A model generated the notes under the pieces. That model saw nothing but the letters and a program-made list of their open reading frames with translations. It was not told the DNA's origin and made no database searches. From an uncultured Polaribacter sp. (GTDB lineage: Bacteria > Bacteroidota > Bacteroidia > Flavobacteriales > Flavobacteriaceae), in contig CANMHT010000005.1 of the NCBI GenBank assembly GCA_947497755.1, forward strand, positions 1 to 64,000: a stretch of 64,000 nucleotides of DNA, given 5' to 3'. Of this stretch, positions 55,196 through 64,000 are shown one piece after another (position 1 is the stretch's first letter; each line of letters begins with the position of its first letter). A program made the position numbers and the translations under genes.

Positions 55196-55225
55196 TTAAA
55201 TTCTTTTTATGTTTCTAATACTGAA

Positions 55226-56308
55226 TTAAAAATCAAATTTTAATTGCACAAAAACAGGTGTCTTTTTTTCTGTATCTAAATTACTAAAAGATATCCCTAA
55301 CAAACGTACCGAATTGGATAATTTTTCTTGATATAACAACTCTTTTACCAAAGGAAAAAACGCTGCTTTAGATTGCATAAAATGCTGAACAGTTTTACTT
55401 CTTGTTTGCTGGGTAAAATCGCTATATTTTATTTTTAATGTGATGGTTTTCCCTTGGGTATTCGACTTTTGCATTCTACGTTCCAATTCTATAGCTATCT
55501 TTTCCAGTCGTTCTATCATAAATACTTCTGATGAAATATTTTGATTGAAAGTACGCTCTGCTGCAATGGATTTTCGAACTCTATTGGGTTTCACTTTGCT
55601 TGTATGAATTCCTCTTACAATATGATAGTAATGCGCTCCAGATTTACCAAACAATTGTGCTAGTTCTTCTATGCTTTTTTGTTTTAAATCGCTGCCTTTA
55701 AAAATACCTAAATTGTGCATTTTTGCAGCAGTAACTTTTCCAACTCCATAAAACTTACTTACTGGCAACTCTTCTAAAAAAGGAAGTACTTCTTCTGGGT
55801 TAATTGTCTTTTGTCCGTTAGGTTTGTTAATGTCTGAAGCTACTTTTGCAATGAATTTATTAATAGAAATTCCTGCAGATGCTCTAAGCGATAATTCGGT
55901 CCAAATTCGCTCTCTAATTTCTGAAGCAATCATGCTTGCAGAAGGGTTTCCTTTTTTATTCTCTGTAACGTCTAAATAAGCTTCGTCTAAAGAAAGAGGT
56001 TCTACTAAATCTGTATAATCATAAAAAATTTCTCTAATTTTTGATGAAATCTCTTTGTATCTGCTAAATCTTGGTCTAACAAATATTATTTGTGGACATT
56101 TTTGTTTGGCCAATACTCCACTCATTGCAGATCGAACCCCAAATTTCCTAGCTTCGTAACTAGCAGCAGAAACAACTCCTCTAATTTCACTACCACCAAC
56201 CGCCACAGGTTTTCCTCTTAAATCTGGATTGTCCAATTGCTCTACAGACGCATAAAATGCATCCATATCTACATGAATAATCTTTCTAAAAGGTGGTTGT
56301 AGTTCCAT
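55226..56308 (-). CDS. dinB: DNA polymerase IV (Y family)
   Basis: A translesion polymerase of 360 aa. Catalytic acids are in HVDMDAFYASVEQ (residues 14-26) and SLDEAYLD; the thumb helix-hairpin-helix (VSKFYGVGKVTAAKMHNLGI) and little-finger domain follow. The C-terminus lacks a clear QLxLF-type clamp motif, though LVQLKFDF-like FVQLKFDF could serve. No LexA box was recognised upstream. Confidence 0.94.
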   Translation of the reverse strand: MELQPPFRKIIHVDMDAFYASVEQLDNPDLRGKPVAVGGSEIRGVVSAASYEARKFGVRSAMSGVLAKQKCPQIIFVRPRFSRYKEISSKIREIFYDYTDLVEPLSLDEAYLDVTENKKGNPSASMIASEIRERIWTELSLRASAGISINKFIAKVASDINKPNGQKTINPEEVLPFLEELPVSKFYGVGKVTAAKMHNLGIFKGSDLKQKSIEELAQLFGKSGAHYYHIVRGIHTSKVKPNRVRKSIAAERTFNQNISSEVFMIERLEKIAIELERRMQKSNTQGKTITLKIKYSDFTQQTRSKTVQHFMQSKAAFFPLVKELLYQEKLSNSVRLLGISFSNLDTEKKTPVFVQLKFDF

Positions 56309-56342
56309 CTTTCAAAAATAAAGATTCAAAATTTAAACACTG

Positions 56343-57185
56343 TTAAATCTTTAAAAATGAAATACATTGTTTTATTGTTTCTTCTAGTTCTTTAGAAACC
56401 ATTTCTTGTTTCCAAGGATGATTTGTATTAAACACATGATTGGCATTTTTAATAATTACCAACTTGCTATTCGGATTCCATTCATGTAAAAACATTGCTT
56501 CAGAAAGCAATACAGAAGTGTCATCATCTCCATGAATAATTAAATGTGGTTTGTCTAAATTTTCTACTGCTCTTCGAATTGTTAATCGTTCTTCATTTTG
56601 AATAAAGTCTTCATAAAATTGGTAAAAATGTGGCATTTGTTGTTTTGTTCTTCCATTTAAAACGTATTTAACACCTTCTTTTTTCCATTGTTCTAAAGAG
56701 CCAGAAGTTGCCGTTCTTTTTTTATAATCACAAACGCCAGCTAAACTAATAATTGAACTTACTCTTTCGTCTTCTTCTGCTTTGATAGAAACTATTCCGC
56801 CACCTCTACTATGCCCAATTAGAGAAAGCTGATTTAGATCAATTTCATTTTTAAATTTTGTTGTACTAAAAACCCAATCAATAATTGTTTCTAAATCGTC
56901 TAATTCTTTGGTATAATTGTTATTTCCAAAAGCTTCTAAATCTGGAAAATCTATGGGTTGTTCTACGGTTCCACCATTATGAGAAAAATTGAATTTTAAA
57001 AAGAAAAACCCTGCATTTGCAAAGGTTTCTGCCATTAAATTCCAAGCGCCCCAATCTTTAAACCCTTTATATCCGTGACAAAAAATAACAATTGGTTTGG
57101 GTTGGTAAGTTTCATTATAAAAAATATCTAGCAAAATAGGTTTATTGTGCTTTCCTTCTAAAATAAGATTTTTACATTTTTTCAT
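56343..57185 (-). CDS. Alpha/beta hydrolase
   Basis: A 280-aa serine hydrolase with nucleophile Ser in LIGHSRGGG (about residue 133), an acid in IIHGDDDTSV and His in ANHVFNTNHPW. It has the look of a dienelactone-hydrolase or acyl-peptidase-like esterase. A terminator-like hairpin lies between a promoter match and the start. Confidence 0.85.
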   Translation of the reverse strand: MKKCKNLILEGKHNKPILLDIFYNETYQPKPIVIFCHGYKGFKDWGAWNLMAETFANAGFFFLKFNFSHNGGTVEQPIDFPDLEAFGNNNYTKELDDLETIIDWVFSTTKFKNEIDLNQLSLIGHSRGGGIVSIKAEEDERVSSIISLAGVCDYKKRTATSGSLEQWKKEGVKYVLNGRTKQQMPHFYQFYEDFIQNEERLTIRRAVENLDKPHLIIHGDDDTSVLLSEAMFLHEWNPNSKLVIIKNANHVFNTNHPWKQEMVSKELEETIKQCISFLKI

Positions 57186-57196
57186 CTTATAAAAGT

Positions 57197-57229
57197 AAAA
57201 AAAGGTTACTCAAATGAGTAACCTTTTTT
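57197..57229 (-). promoter_or_regulatory. Terminator-like hairpin in the leader of the hydrolase gene
   Basis: GGTTACTCA (57204-57212) pairs with TGAGTAACC (57215-57223), with A7 on the left and T6 on the right. In the minus direction it is a stem followed by seven U, ending 12 bp before the start of the hydrolase gene and downstream of a promoter-like TAAATTTG (57283-57290). No gene ends here, so it may act as a leader attenuator. Confidence 0.6.
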
Positions 57230-57282
57230 ACAATTAAATCATCCCCCAATAACTTAATTATATTCCTTTTTCTAAACTAGCG

Positions 57283-57290
57283 CAAATTTA
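57283..57290 (-). promoter_or_regulatory. Putative -7 promoter element of the hydrolase gene
   Basis: TAAATTTG on the minus strand, an exact consensus match about 98 bp upstream of the start, with the hairpin in between. Confidence 0.45.
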
Positions 57291-57387
57291 CCTTAAAAGA
57301 TAGATTTTATGAGGTAATTTTGTATAGTTAGTCATAATTCTTGTATATCTGGTTCGTTTTGAGGCATATTCATATCAGTTTAAATAG

Positions 57388-57395
57388 TATTTTTG
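57388..57395 (+). promoter_or_regulatory. Putative -7 promoter element of the response-regulator gene
   Basis: TATTTTTG, exact TAnnTTTG, 20 bp upstream of the ATG at 57415. A second match, TAATTTTG, is at 57315-57322. Confidence 0.5.
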
Positions 57396-57414
57396 ACCTA
57401 TTAAATTTAGAGTT

Positions 57415-58152
57415 ATGTTAAAAGCCGTAATAATTGACGATGAACCAAAAGCAATTCAGAGTTTAACTTGGGAGTTAAATAACTTTAAAAATGACATAAA
57501 TGTTATTGCTGTTTTTAACGACCCTGAAAAAGGCATAAGCTTTTTATCAGAAAATAATATTGATTGTTTGTTTCTAGATGTTGAAATGCCAACTATGGAT
57601 GGGTTTCAATTGTTAGAAAAACTTGAAAACAAAAACTTTGCGGTAGTAATTACCACGGCTTATAATGAATATGCTATTAAAGCCATTAAAAATGAAGCTA
57701 TAGATTATTTATTAAAACCGATAGATTCTGATGAACTAGAACAAACCTTACAACGAATTATTAAGCACAATACTAACAATAAGAGTGCAATTGAAGAGTT
57801 TGAAAAAACATTGATTTCTTTTAATGAAAAACTCAATCAACGTAAAATTACCATTAACACAGATGGGAAACTTATTTTTATCAACCCAGATGATATTCTT
57901 TTTGTTGCTTCTGATGGAAATTATTCTACAATTCATACCAGTAACGACAAAAAAATTGTGGTTACTAAAAAGCTAAAAGAGATTGATGCTTTATTGCCGT
58001 CTGATGTGTTTTTTAGAACGCATAACTCTTATATTATCAGCTTAAAAAAAATCAAAGAGTTTTTAAAAACAGATGGATATGTTATTTTAGAAAACAACTA
58101 CAAAATTCCTGTTTCTAGACAAAGAAAGTCGAACTTTTTAAATAAAATTTAA
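57415..58152 (+). CDS. LytTR-family response regulator
   Basis: A 245-aa regulator with a receiver domain (about 1-118; phosphoacceptor D55 in CLFLDVEMP, plus D8, D9 and K106 region LLKPIDS) and a LytTR DNA-binding domain (about 140-242; INPDDILFVASDGNYSTIHT, FFRTHNSYIISL). It overlaps the kinase gene by one base (TAATG), a typical cognate pair. Confidence 0.95.
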   Translation: MLKAVIIDDEPKAIQSLTWELNNFKNDINVIAVFNDPEKGISFLSENNIDCLFLDVEMPTMDGFQLLEKLENKNFAVVITTAYNEYAIKAIKNEAIDYLLKPIDSDELEQTLQRIIKHNTNNKSAIEEFEKTLISFNEKLNQRKITINTDGKLIFINPDDILFVASDGNYSTIHTSNDKKIVVTKKLKEIDALLPSDVFFRTHNSYIISLKKIKEFLKTDGYVILENNYKIPVSRQRKSNFLNKI

Positions 58153-60053
58153 TGAAAAAATTAGGCTTTATTCTTCTCTTGATTTGTTCTGTATTTAGTT
58201 ATTCTCAAGAAAAAAAACCACTAGCTAGAACATTACTTGAGAAGTTAGCTGCAAAAGAAGCTACTTCTTTAGATGAGGTTACAGCTCTATATATTAGCTA
58301 TAAAAAAGATATTGACACCATTAATTATTTACTTAAAGAAAGTATCAATATGTCTTATTTAAAAGGACAAATGATTGGTTATAATTCTTTGGGTAGGTAT
58401 TATAGAGATCATTCATTTTTTAATAAAGCGGTTATAAATCACAAAAAAGCTTATGAAATAGCAAAGAAAATAGACAATCTACTTTTCCAGATTAAGATTT
58501 TAAATTCTATTGGCTCTGTTTATAGAAGGCAAGACGATATTAAAAATGCACTTGACTATCATCAAGATGCTTTGTTAGTTGCCAGTAGTATAAAAAACCC
58601 TTCTTTAGATATAAAAAAGACCATTAGTATTGCTCAAAATGGAATCGGAAATATCTATTTATCATTAAGACAATACAAATTAGCTTTAAAAAAGTTTAGC
58701 AAATCTATCATTACTCAAAAAGAGTTAAATCACAAGTTAGGTCTTGCTATAAACTATCAAAATATTGGGTATGCTAACCAAGAATTAGGAAATTTAGATA
58801 TAGCTATTGAAAATTACAATACTTCATTGTTTTATAATAACTTAATCAATTCTAATATTGGTAAAATTATTTGTAATTATAGTATTGCTAGTACTTTAAT
58901 CAAACAAAAAAAATATACAGAAGCACTAAATAAAGTTACATCGGTTGTACCTATTGCAATTAAAGAAAACGATAAATATTATCTTACTTCTACTTATAAT
59001 GTATTAGGATTGGCTCAGGTGTATTTAAATATTCCAGAGGCTGAAGAAACCCTTTTAAAAGCACTAAAAATTTCTAAAGAACATAATATTCAGCAATGTA
59101 TTGTAAAAGCATCTGAATATTTAGCCATATTCTACGAAAGGAAAAAGCACTATAAAAAGGCCTTTTTTTATTATAGAAATGCCATAGAAGAAGATGCAAA
59201 AACCTTTAACGATCGTAATTTAAAATATGTTAGTGATTTAACAACTAAGCAAGAAAAAGAGCGTATAGATAATCAAATAAAAAGCCTTGCTAAGCAAAAT
59301 GAAATAACACAACTTCAGCTAACAAAAAATAAAAATACACTTACAATTATTATTGTTACTTCTATTTTGGTTTGTGTTTTGTTATTTTCTTTTTTTAAGT
59401 TTAGATATTATCAAAATAAGACCAAAATTTTATCCTTAAAACAAGAAGCCTTACAAAGTCAAATGAATCCTCATTTTATTTTTAACGCTCTAAATTCTAT
59501 CAAACTATACATCATCAATAATGAACAAAAAAATGCTGTTAAATATTTAAATCAGTTTTCTAAATTAATTCGAAGCATTTTAGAAGGGTCAAAAATTAAA
59601 GAAACCAGTTTGTATTTAGAGTTAGAAACAATGGATGTATATATGAGTATTGAAAATGTTCGGTTTTCTAATGAGATTGATTATACGACAGTTATTGACC
59701 CAGCTATTAATAGCAAGCAAATAAAAATTCCGCCATTAATTTTACAGCCTTTTTTAGAAAATGCTTTGTGGCATGGTTTGTCTTCTAAAGAAGGAAATAA
59801 AAGTATTGTTTTATCTGTATTTAAAAAAGAAGATGGTTTTATAGAAATAAGTATTGTAGATAACGGAATTGGAAGAAAAGCTGCAGAAGAAATAAAAGAA
59901 AACAAATCTATTAAACGTAAATCTATTGGTATTGGATTAACCAAAGAACGATTGAAAAACTTTAACAATCAATATATTTTAAGTTATACTGATATTATTA
60001 AAAACAATCAAATAGCAGGAACCAAGGTTTCTTTAAAAATACCTTATAACTAA
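58152..60053 (+). CDS. TPR-containing LytS-type sensor histidine kinase
   Basis: A 633-aa sensor kinase with a signal peptide (ending SYSQ), periplasmic TPR repeats (about 60-370), one membrane helix (about 395-418) and a His_kinase domain with phosphoacceptor H441 in QMNPHFIFNALNSIK and an ATPase part with PLILQPFLENALWHG and IVDNGIGRKAA. It pairs with the regulator upstream. The signal sensed is unknown. Confidence 0.93.
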   Translation: MKKLGFILLLICSVFSYSQEKKPLARTLLEKLAAKEATSLDEVTALYISYKKDIDTINYLLKESINMSYLKGQMIGYNSLGRYYRDHSFFNKAVINHKKAYEIAKKIDNLLFQIKILNSIGSVYRRQDDIKNALDYHQDALLVASSIKNPSLDIKKTISIAQNGIGNIYLSLRQYKLALKKFSKSIITQKELNHKLGLAINYQNIGYANQELGNLDIAIENYNTSLFYNNLINSNIGKIICNYSIASTLIKQKKYTEALNKVTSVVPIAIKENDKYYLTSTYNVLGLAQVYLNIPEAEETLLKALKISKEHNIQQCIVKASEYLAIFYERKKHYKKAFFYYRNAIEEDAKTFNDRNLKYVSDLTTKQEKERIDNQIKSLAKQNEITQLQLTKNKNTLTIIIVTSILVCVLLFSFFKFRYYQNKTKILSLKQEALQSQMNPHFIFNALNSIKLYIINNEQKNAVKYLNQFSKLIRSILEGSKIKETSLYLELETMDVYMSIENVRFSNEIDYTTVIDPAINSKQIKIPPLILQPFLENALWHGLSSKEGNKSIVLSVFKKEDGFIEISIVDNGIGRKAAEEIKENKSIKRKSIGIGLTKERLKNFNNQYILSYTDIIKNNQIAGTKVSLKIPYN

Positions 60054-60083
60054 AAAAAACCTCATCAAATGATGAGGTTTTTT
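60054..60083. terminator. Bidirectional terminator between the histidine kinase and gdhA
   Basis: CCTCATC (60060-60066) pairs with GATGAGG (60071-60077), flanked by A6 and T6, directly after the kinase stop codon. Confidence 0.88.
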
Positions 60084-60108
60084 AATCTATTTAAAAGCAA
60101 TTGTTTTC

Positions 60109-61455
<1,347 letters not shown>

Positions 61456-61501
61456 TTAAATCTATTTATAGTATGTGTTATTAATTATAAATTTAATGGC
61501 G

Positions 61502-61509
61502 CAAATATA
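61502..61509 (-). promoter_or_regulatory. Putative -7 promoter element of gdhA
   Basis: TATATTTG on the minus strand, an exact TAnnTTTG match 50 bp upstream of the gdhA start. Confidence 0.55.
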
Positions 61510-61648
61510 ACTAATTTCCAATTCTTTAAATTTAAAATGCGCTATTATTTTAGTGCTTTACACTTTTTATCGCAATCGATTTCGTAAAGTACATTTCTGT
61601 GGTCGAGAACTCTTTGTAAAACCTACAGTGTAATTGATATAAAAATCA

Positions 61649-61656
61649 TAAATTTG
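61649..61656 (+). promoter_or_regulatory. Putative -7 promoter element of pheS
   Basis: TAAATTTG, exact TAnnTTTG, 26 bp upstream of the pheS ATG. Confidence 0.55.
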
Positions 61657-61682
61657 CAACCTATTTATTTAGAACAAAAACA

Positions 61683-62702
61683 ATGTTAGATAAAGTAAAA
61701 GAACTGATTGGTGATGTAAAAGCTTTTAAAGCAACGTCTAAAGAAGAAGTAGAAGCTTTCAGAATAAAATATTTAGGTAGTAAAGGTTTATTAAAAGACT
61801 TGTTTGCCGAGTTTAAAAATGTAGACACCTCTATGCGTAAAGATTTTGGACAAGCATTAAACAACTTAAAAAAATCTGCTGAAGGAAAAGTAGCAGAATT
61901 GAATGAATCTTTAGAAAATTCTGTAGAGTACAAAAGTTTTTATGGCGATTTAACGCGTCCAGCTGAACCAATTGAGTTAGGTTCTCGTCATCCAATTTCT
62001 TTGGTAAAAAATCAGATTATTGAAGTATTTAACCGTATTGGTTTTACCGTTTCTGAAGGACCAGAAATTGAAGATGATTGGCACAATTTTACTGCATTAA
62101 ACTTACCAGAATATCACCCAGCAAGAGATATGCAGGATACTTTTTTTATTGAAAAGAACCCTGATACTTTGTTAAGAACTCATACCTCTTCTGTACAGGT
62201 ACGTTATATGGAAAACAATACACCTCCAATTAGAACAATTTCTCCTGGTCGTGTATTCCGTAACGAAGATATTTCTGCTAGAGCACATTGTATTTTCCAT
62301 CAGGTAGAAGGTTTATATATTGATACTGATGTTTCTTTTGCCGATTTAAAGCAAACGCTATTGTATTTTACCAAAGAGATGTTTGGTAAATCTAAAATAC
62401 GTTTACGCCCTTCTTATTTCCCTTTTACTGAACCAAGTGCAGAAGTAGATATTTATTGGGGATTAGAAACCGAAACTGACTATAGAATTACCAAAGGAAC
62501 AGGTTGGTTAGAAATTATGGGATGTGGAATGGTAGATCCAAACGTATTAAAAAATGCCAATATTGATCCAACTAAATATTCTGGGTATGCATTCGGAATG
62601 GGAATTGAGCGTATTGCCATGTTGTTATATCAGATTCCAGATATTAGAATGTTTTACGAAAATGACAAACGTTTCTTAGAGCAGTTTAAATCGGTTATTT
62701 AG
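61683..62702 (+). CDS. pheS: Phenylalanyl-tRNA synthetase alpha subunit
   Basis: The catalytic subunit of the alpha2beta2 PheRS. The 339-aa class II protein has an N-terminal coiled coil (about 1-85), motif 1 near GFTVSEGPEIEDDWHNF, motif 2 HTSSVQVRYME...RVFRNEDISARAHCIFHQVEG and motif 3 GYAFGMGIERIAML. The beta gene is not in the window; it is often unlinked in Bacteroidota. A 131-aa gene follows 57 bp later. Confidence 0.97.
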   Translation: MLDKVKELIGDVKAFKATSKEEVEAFRIKYLGSKGLLKDLFAEFKNVDTSMRKDFGQALNNLKKSAEGKVAELNESLENSVEYKSFYGDLTRPAEPIELGSRHPISLVKNQIIEVFNRIGFTVSEGPEIEDDWHNFTALNLPEYHPARDMQDTFFIEKNPDTLLRTHTSSVQVRYMENNTPPIRTISPGRVFRNEDISARAHCIFHQVEGLYIDTDVSFADLKQTLLYFTKEMFGKSKIRLRPSYFPFTEPSAEVDIYWGLETETDYRITKGTGWLEIMGCGMVDPNVLKNANIDPTKYSGYAFGMGIERIAMLLYQIPDIRMFYENDKRFLEQFKSVI

Positions 62703-62759
62703 TAAAATAGTGAGGTTTTAAAATTCTCTCTTTTCCTTTCTAACTTTATAAACTTATAA

Positions 62760-63155
62760 ATGAAAAAAGACATTCAAATTCCTGAAGTTACTGATGTAGA
62801 AATGGCTGTTGTTTATGAATACAATGATATTTATAAAACAGACGATTGGAATATTTATATCATCAATAAAAAAGACATTGATTTAGAATTGGTTGTGATT
62901 GTTTCTCAAGGTTTTAACGAAACTAAAACCACTTCTTTATTGCGTAAAAAAGTTGATGTTTTACCCGCAAATTCGTTTGCAAAAGTAGAGTTTATTCAGC
63001 CAGAATTATTTAAGCTACACAACCGTTTTCAGGTGTCCTTTTTTGCAGAAAACACCTTGTTTGACAAAACATTTGTCTTTGAAAAAGACACCATTAAAGA
63101 AGGTGCTTTACGTATGATTTCTCAGTTAAATAAACGTGGAATTTTAGCAAAATAA
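62760..63155 (+). CDS. Conserved protein downstream of pheS, unknown function
   Basis: A 131-aa acidic, soluble protein of beta-sheet-rich pattern (DVEMAVVYEYNDIYKTDDWN, ELVVIVSQGFNETKTTSLLRKK, QVSFFAENTLFDKTFVFEKDTI) with no signal or membrane segment. I recall similar genes following pheS in Flavobacteriia but no function. It could be co-transcribed with pheS. Confidence 0.75.
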   Translation: MKKDIQIPEVTDVEMAVVYEYNDIYKTDDWNIYIINKKDIDLELVVIVSQGFNETKTTSLLRKKVDVLPANSFAKVEFIQPELFKLHNRFQVSFFAENTLFDKTFVFEKDTIKEGALRMISQLNKRGILAK

Positions 63156-63233
63156 GGTAAATCAAGAAAATAAATTCTTGTTTATAAGTGAATAAGTTCT
63201 TGTTTTTTATTTATTTTTTATTAGATTTATCAA

Positions 63234-63257
63234 ATATTTCACATATATGTGAAATAT
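63234..63257. promoter_or_regulatory. 24-bp perfect palindrome, candidate toxin-antitoxin operator
   Basis: ATATTTCACATA and its exact inverse TATGTGAAATAT form a perfect 24-bp dyad ending 5 bp before a -7 element, so it covers the spacer and -33 region. It suits autorepression by the XRE-type antitoxin. Confidence 0.75.
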
Positions 63258-63262
63258 GGTAT

Positions 63263-63270
63263 TATTTTTG
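63263..63270 (+). promoter_or_regulatory. Putative -7 promoter element of the toxin-antitoxin module
   Basis: TATTTTTG, exact TAnnTTTG, 14 bp upstream of the ATG at 63285. The leader would be only a few bases. Confidence 0.6.
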
Positions 63271-63284
63271 CACAAAATTGACTA

Positions 63285-63785
63285 ATGACGTTTACTCTAG
63301 TTGAATTAGATGACATTTCTGGAAAAGAAGCAACAATATACTCTCTTCTTAACAAAGAAAGTAATAAAACTTTATATGATAAATTTATTGAAGAAAATAA
63401 AGCTTCACATTTAGATGAAATTAAAGATATTACAAGCCGCTTACACACGATAGGAAATATAACTGGGTCAAAGCATAATTTTTTTAAACATAACGAAGGT
63501 AACTTAGGAGATGGAGTTTGTGCATTATACGATGTTAAAAAAAAGAATTTAAGGTTATATTGTATAAGATATGGAAAATCACTCTTAATCATTGGTGGTG
63601 GAGGTGTTAAGCCTAAAAATATAAGAAGTCTTCAAGAAAGTGATAAGCTAAAATCAGAGAATTATATATTAAGAGAGGCTGTTAAAGAGATTACAAAAAA
63701 AATGAAAGAAAAAGAAATTAGAATTGAAACTGACGAAATCGGAGAATATTTCGACGGAAATTTAACTATTGAATTAAATAATTAG
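63285..63785 (+). CDS. Putative HigB-like toxin (RelE/HigB type)
   Basis: A 166-aa protein with a RelE/HigB-like core: KHNFFKHNEGNLGDGVCALYDVKKKNLRLYCIRYGKSLLIIGGGG is patterned like the family's arginine-carrying beta-sheet (LRLYCIRYGKSLLIIGGGG about residues 92-110), followed by a long lysine/glutamate-rich helix. It is placed before the antitoxin gene, as in HigBA, with 17 bp between. It is longer than most RelE toxins; the call rests on pattern and context. Confidence 0.6.
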   Translation: MTFTLVELDDISGKEATIYSLLNKESNKTLYDKFIEENKASHLDEIKDITSRLHTIGNITGSKHNFFKHNEGNLGDGVCALYDVKKKNLRLYCIRYGKSLLIIGGGGVKPKNIRSLQESDKLKSENYILREAVKEITKKMKEKEIRIETDEIGEYFDGNLTIELNN

Positions 63786-63802
63786 AGCTACAACTATCTA
63801 TT

Positions 63803-64000
63803 ATGGCAAGAAAAAAAGCACACAAAAGCAAAATTCTTAAAGAAATTTTAAATTCTACGTCTAGTTTAGAAAAACTAAAAGTTGAAAAAAGAATGTTATT
63901 AGCAATGAAAATTAAACAGGCAATTGTTAATAGTAATATGAGTAATTCTGAATTTGCTTTAAAAACAGGAAAAACTAAATCTACAATCTCTAGATGGCTA
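63803..64000 (+). CDS. Putative XRE-type antitoxin, truncated by the window end
   Basis: From the ATG at 63803 the frame stays open to the last base (66 codons). The protein starts MARKKAHKSKILKEIL, basic and helical, then a helix-turn-helix (MKIKQAIVNSNMSNSEFALK, TGKTKSTISRWL), as in HigA antitoxins, where SRWLSG-type sequences follow. It probably represses the module at the upstream palindrome and neutralises the product of the previous gene. Confidence 0.7.
   Translation, partial: MARKKAHKSKILKEILNSTSSLEKLKVEKRMLLAMKIKQAIVNSNMSNSEFALKTGKTKSTISRWL

Overview
The window comes from an AT-rich (about one third G+C by eye) chromosome of a gliding-type member of the Bacteroidota, most likely a marine Flavobacteriaceae. 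Support: the split atp cluster that begins with AtpZ-like and extended-AtpB genes, gliding/type IX secretion genes (sprE/porW, gldH), Bacteroidota-specific families (DUF4837, DUF5687, PSP1/RicT next to gldH, 7TM-AraC regulators, LytTR two-component genes), and many matches to the Bacteroidota -7 promoter element TAnnTTTG. Nearly all of it is ordinary chromosome; the accessory material lies in a few islands.

Layout. 1-8.5 kb (minus strand): sprE, bactofilin, atpZ, a small membrane protein and atpBEFHAG, ending in a 53-bp tandem repeat that duplicates the end of atpG; atpD/atpC are not in the window. 8.7-12 kb: a PadR-controlled ABC exporter operon. 12.2-20.5 kb: ferredoxin-type reductase, LysE-type exporter, two secreted peptidases (M1 and S8), a metallo-beta-lactamase-fold hydrolase and a sodium/solute symporter. 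20.5-25.5 kb: a gene-poor island packed with interspersed AT-rich repeats, holding a FISUMP-type lectin-like protein and a carboxypeptidase-regulatory-domain protein, ending at tRNA-Cys. 25.6-30.8 kb: folB and glnS, separated by two paralogous lipoproteins that flank a membrane-bound AraC regulator. 30.8-41.5 kb (minus strand): DUF1761, DUF4837, lytic transglycosylase, exonuclease III, two small unknowns, scoB/scoA split by a four-helix-bundle gene, penicillin-binding protein 1A, gldH and ricT. 41.8-49.6 kb: methyltransferase, AraC/DUF4345/SDR set, ferredoxin-trhP-trhO (wobble-uridine hydroxylation), asd, thioredoxin, DoxX. 49.6-53.2 kb: an orphan ABC ATPase and a three-gene NgoPII/HaeIII-type restriction-modification island. 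53.2-57.2 kb: Gre-like factor, FAD oxidoreductase, GNAT, dinB, hydrolase. 57.4-63.2 kb: LytTR response regulator and histidine kinase, gdhA, pheS. 63.2-64 kb: a HigBA-like toxin-antitoxin module cut off by the window end.

The parts most worth a second look: (a) the four-helix-bundle gene inside scoAB, flanked by inverted copies of the same TTCAAATTTTCAAATT word that seeds the 20.6-25.5 kb repeat island, which could be a REP-like element with its own protein; (b) the GC-rich, NNC-codon-rich 3' end of the FISUMP gene, which looks like a diversified variable region although no template repeat or reverse transcriptase is visible here; (c) the paralogous lipoprotein pair in which a HxxxH pair is replaced by KxxxK in one copy; (d) palindromic operators on the -7 or -33 elements of the restriction-modification, PadR and toxin-antitoxin promoters; and (e) terminator-like hairpins in unexpected places (after atpE, and in the leader of a hydrolase gene). 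Functions are assigned from motifs and remembered family features; no database search was run.
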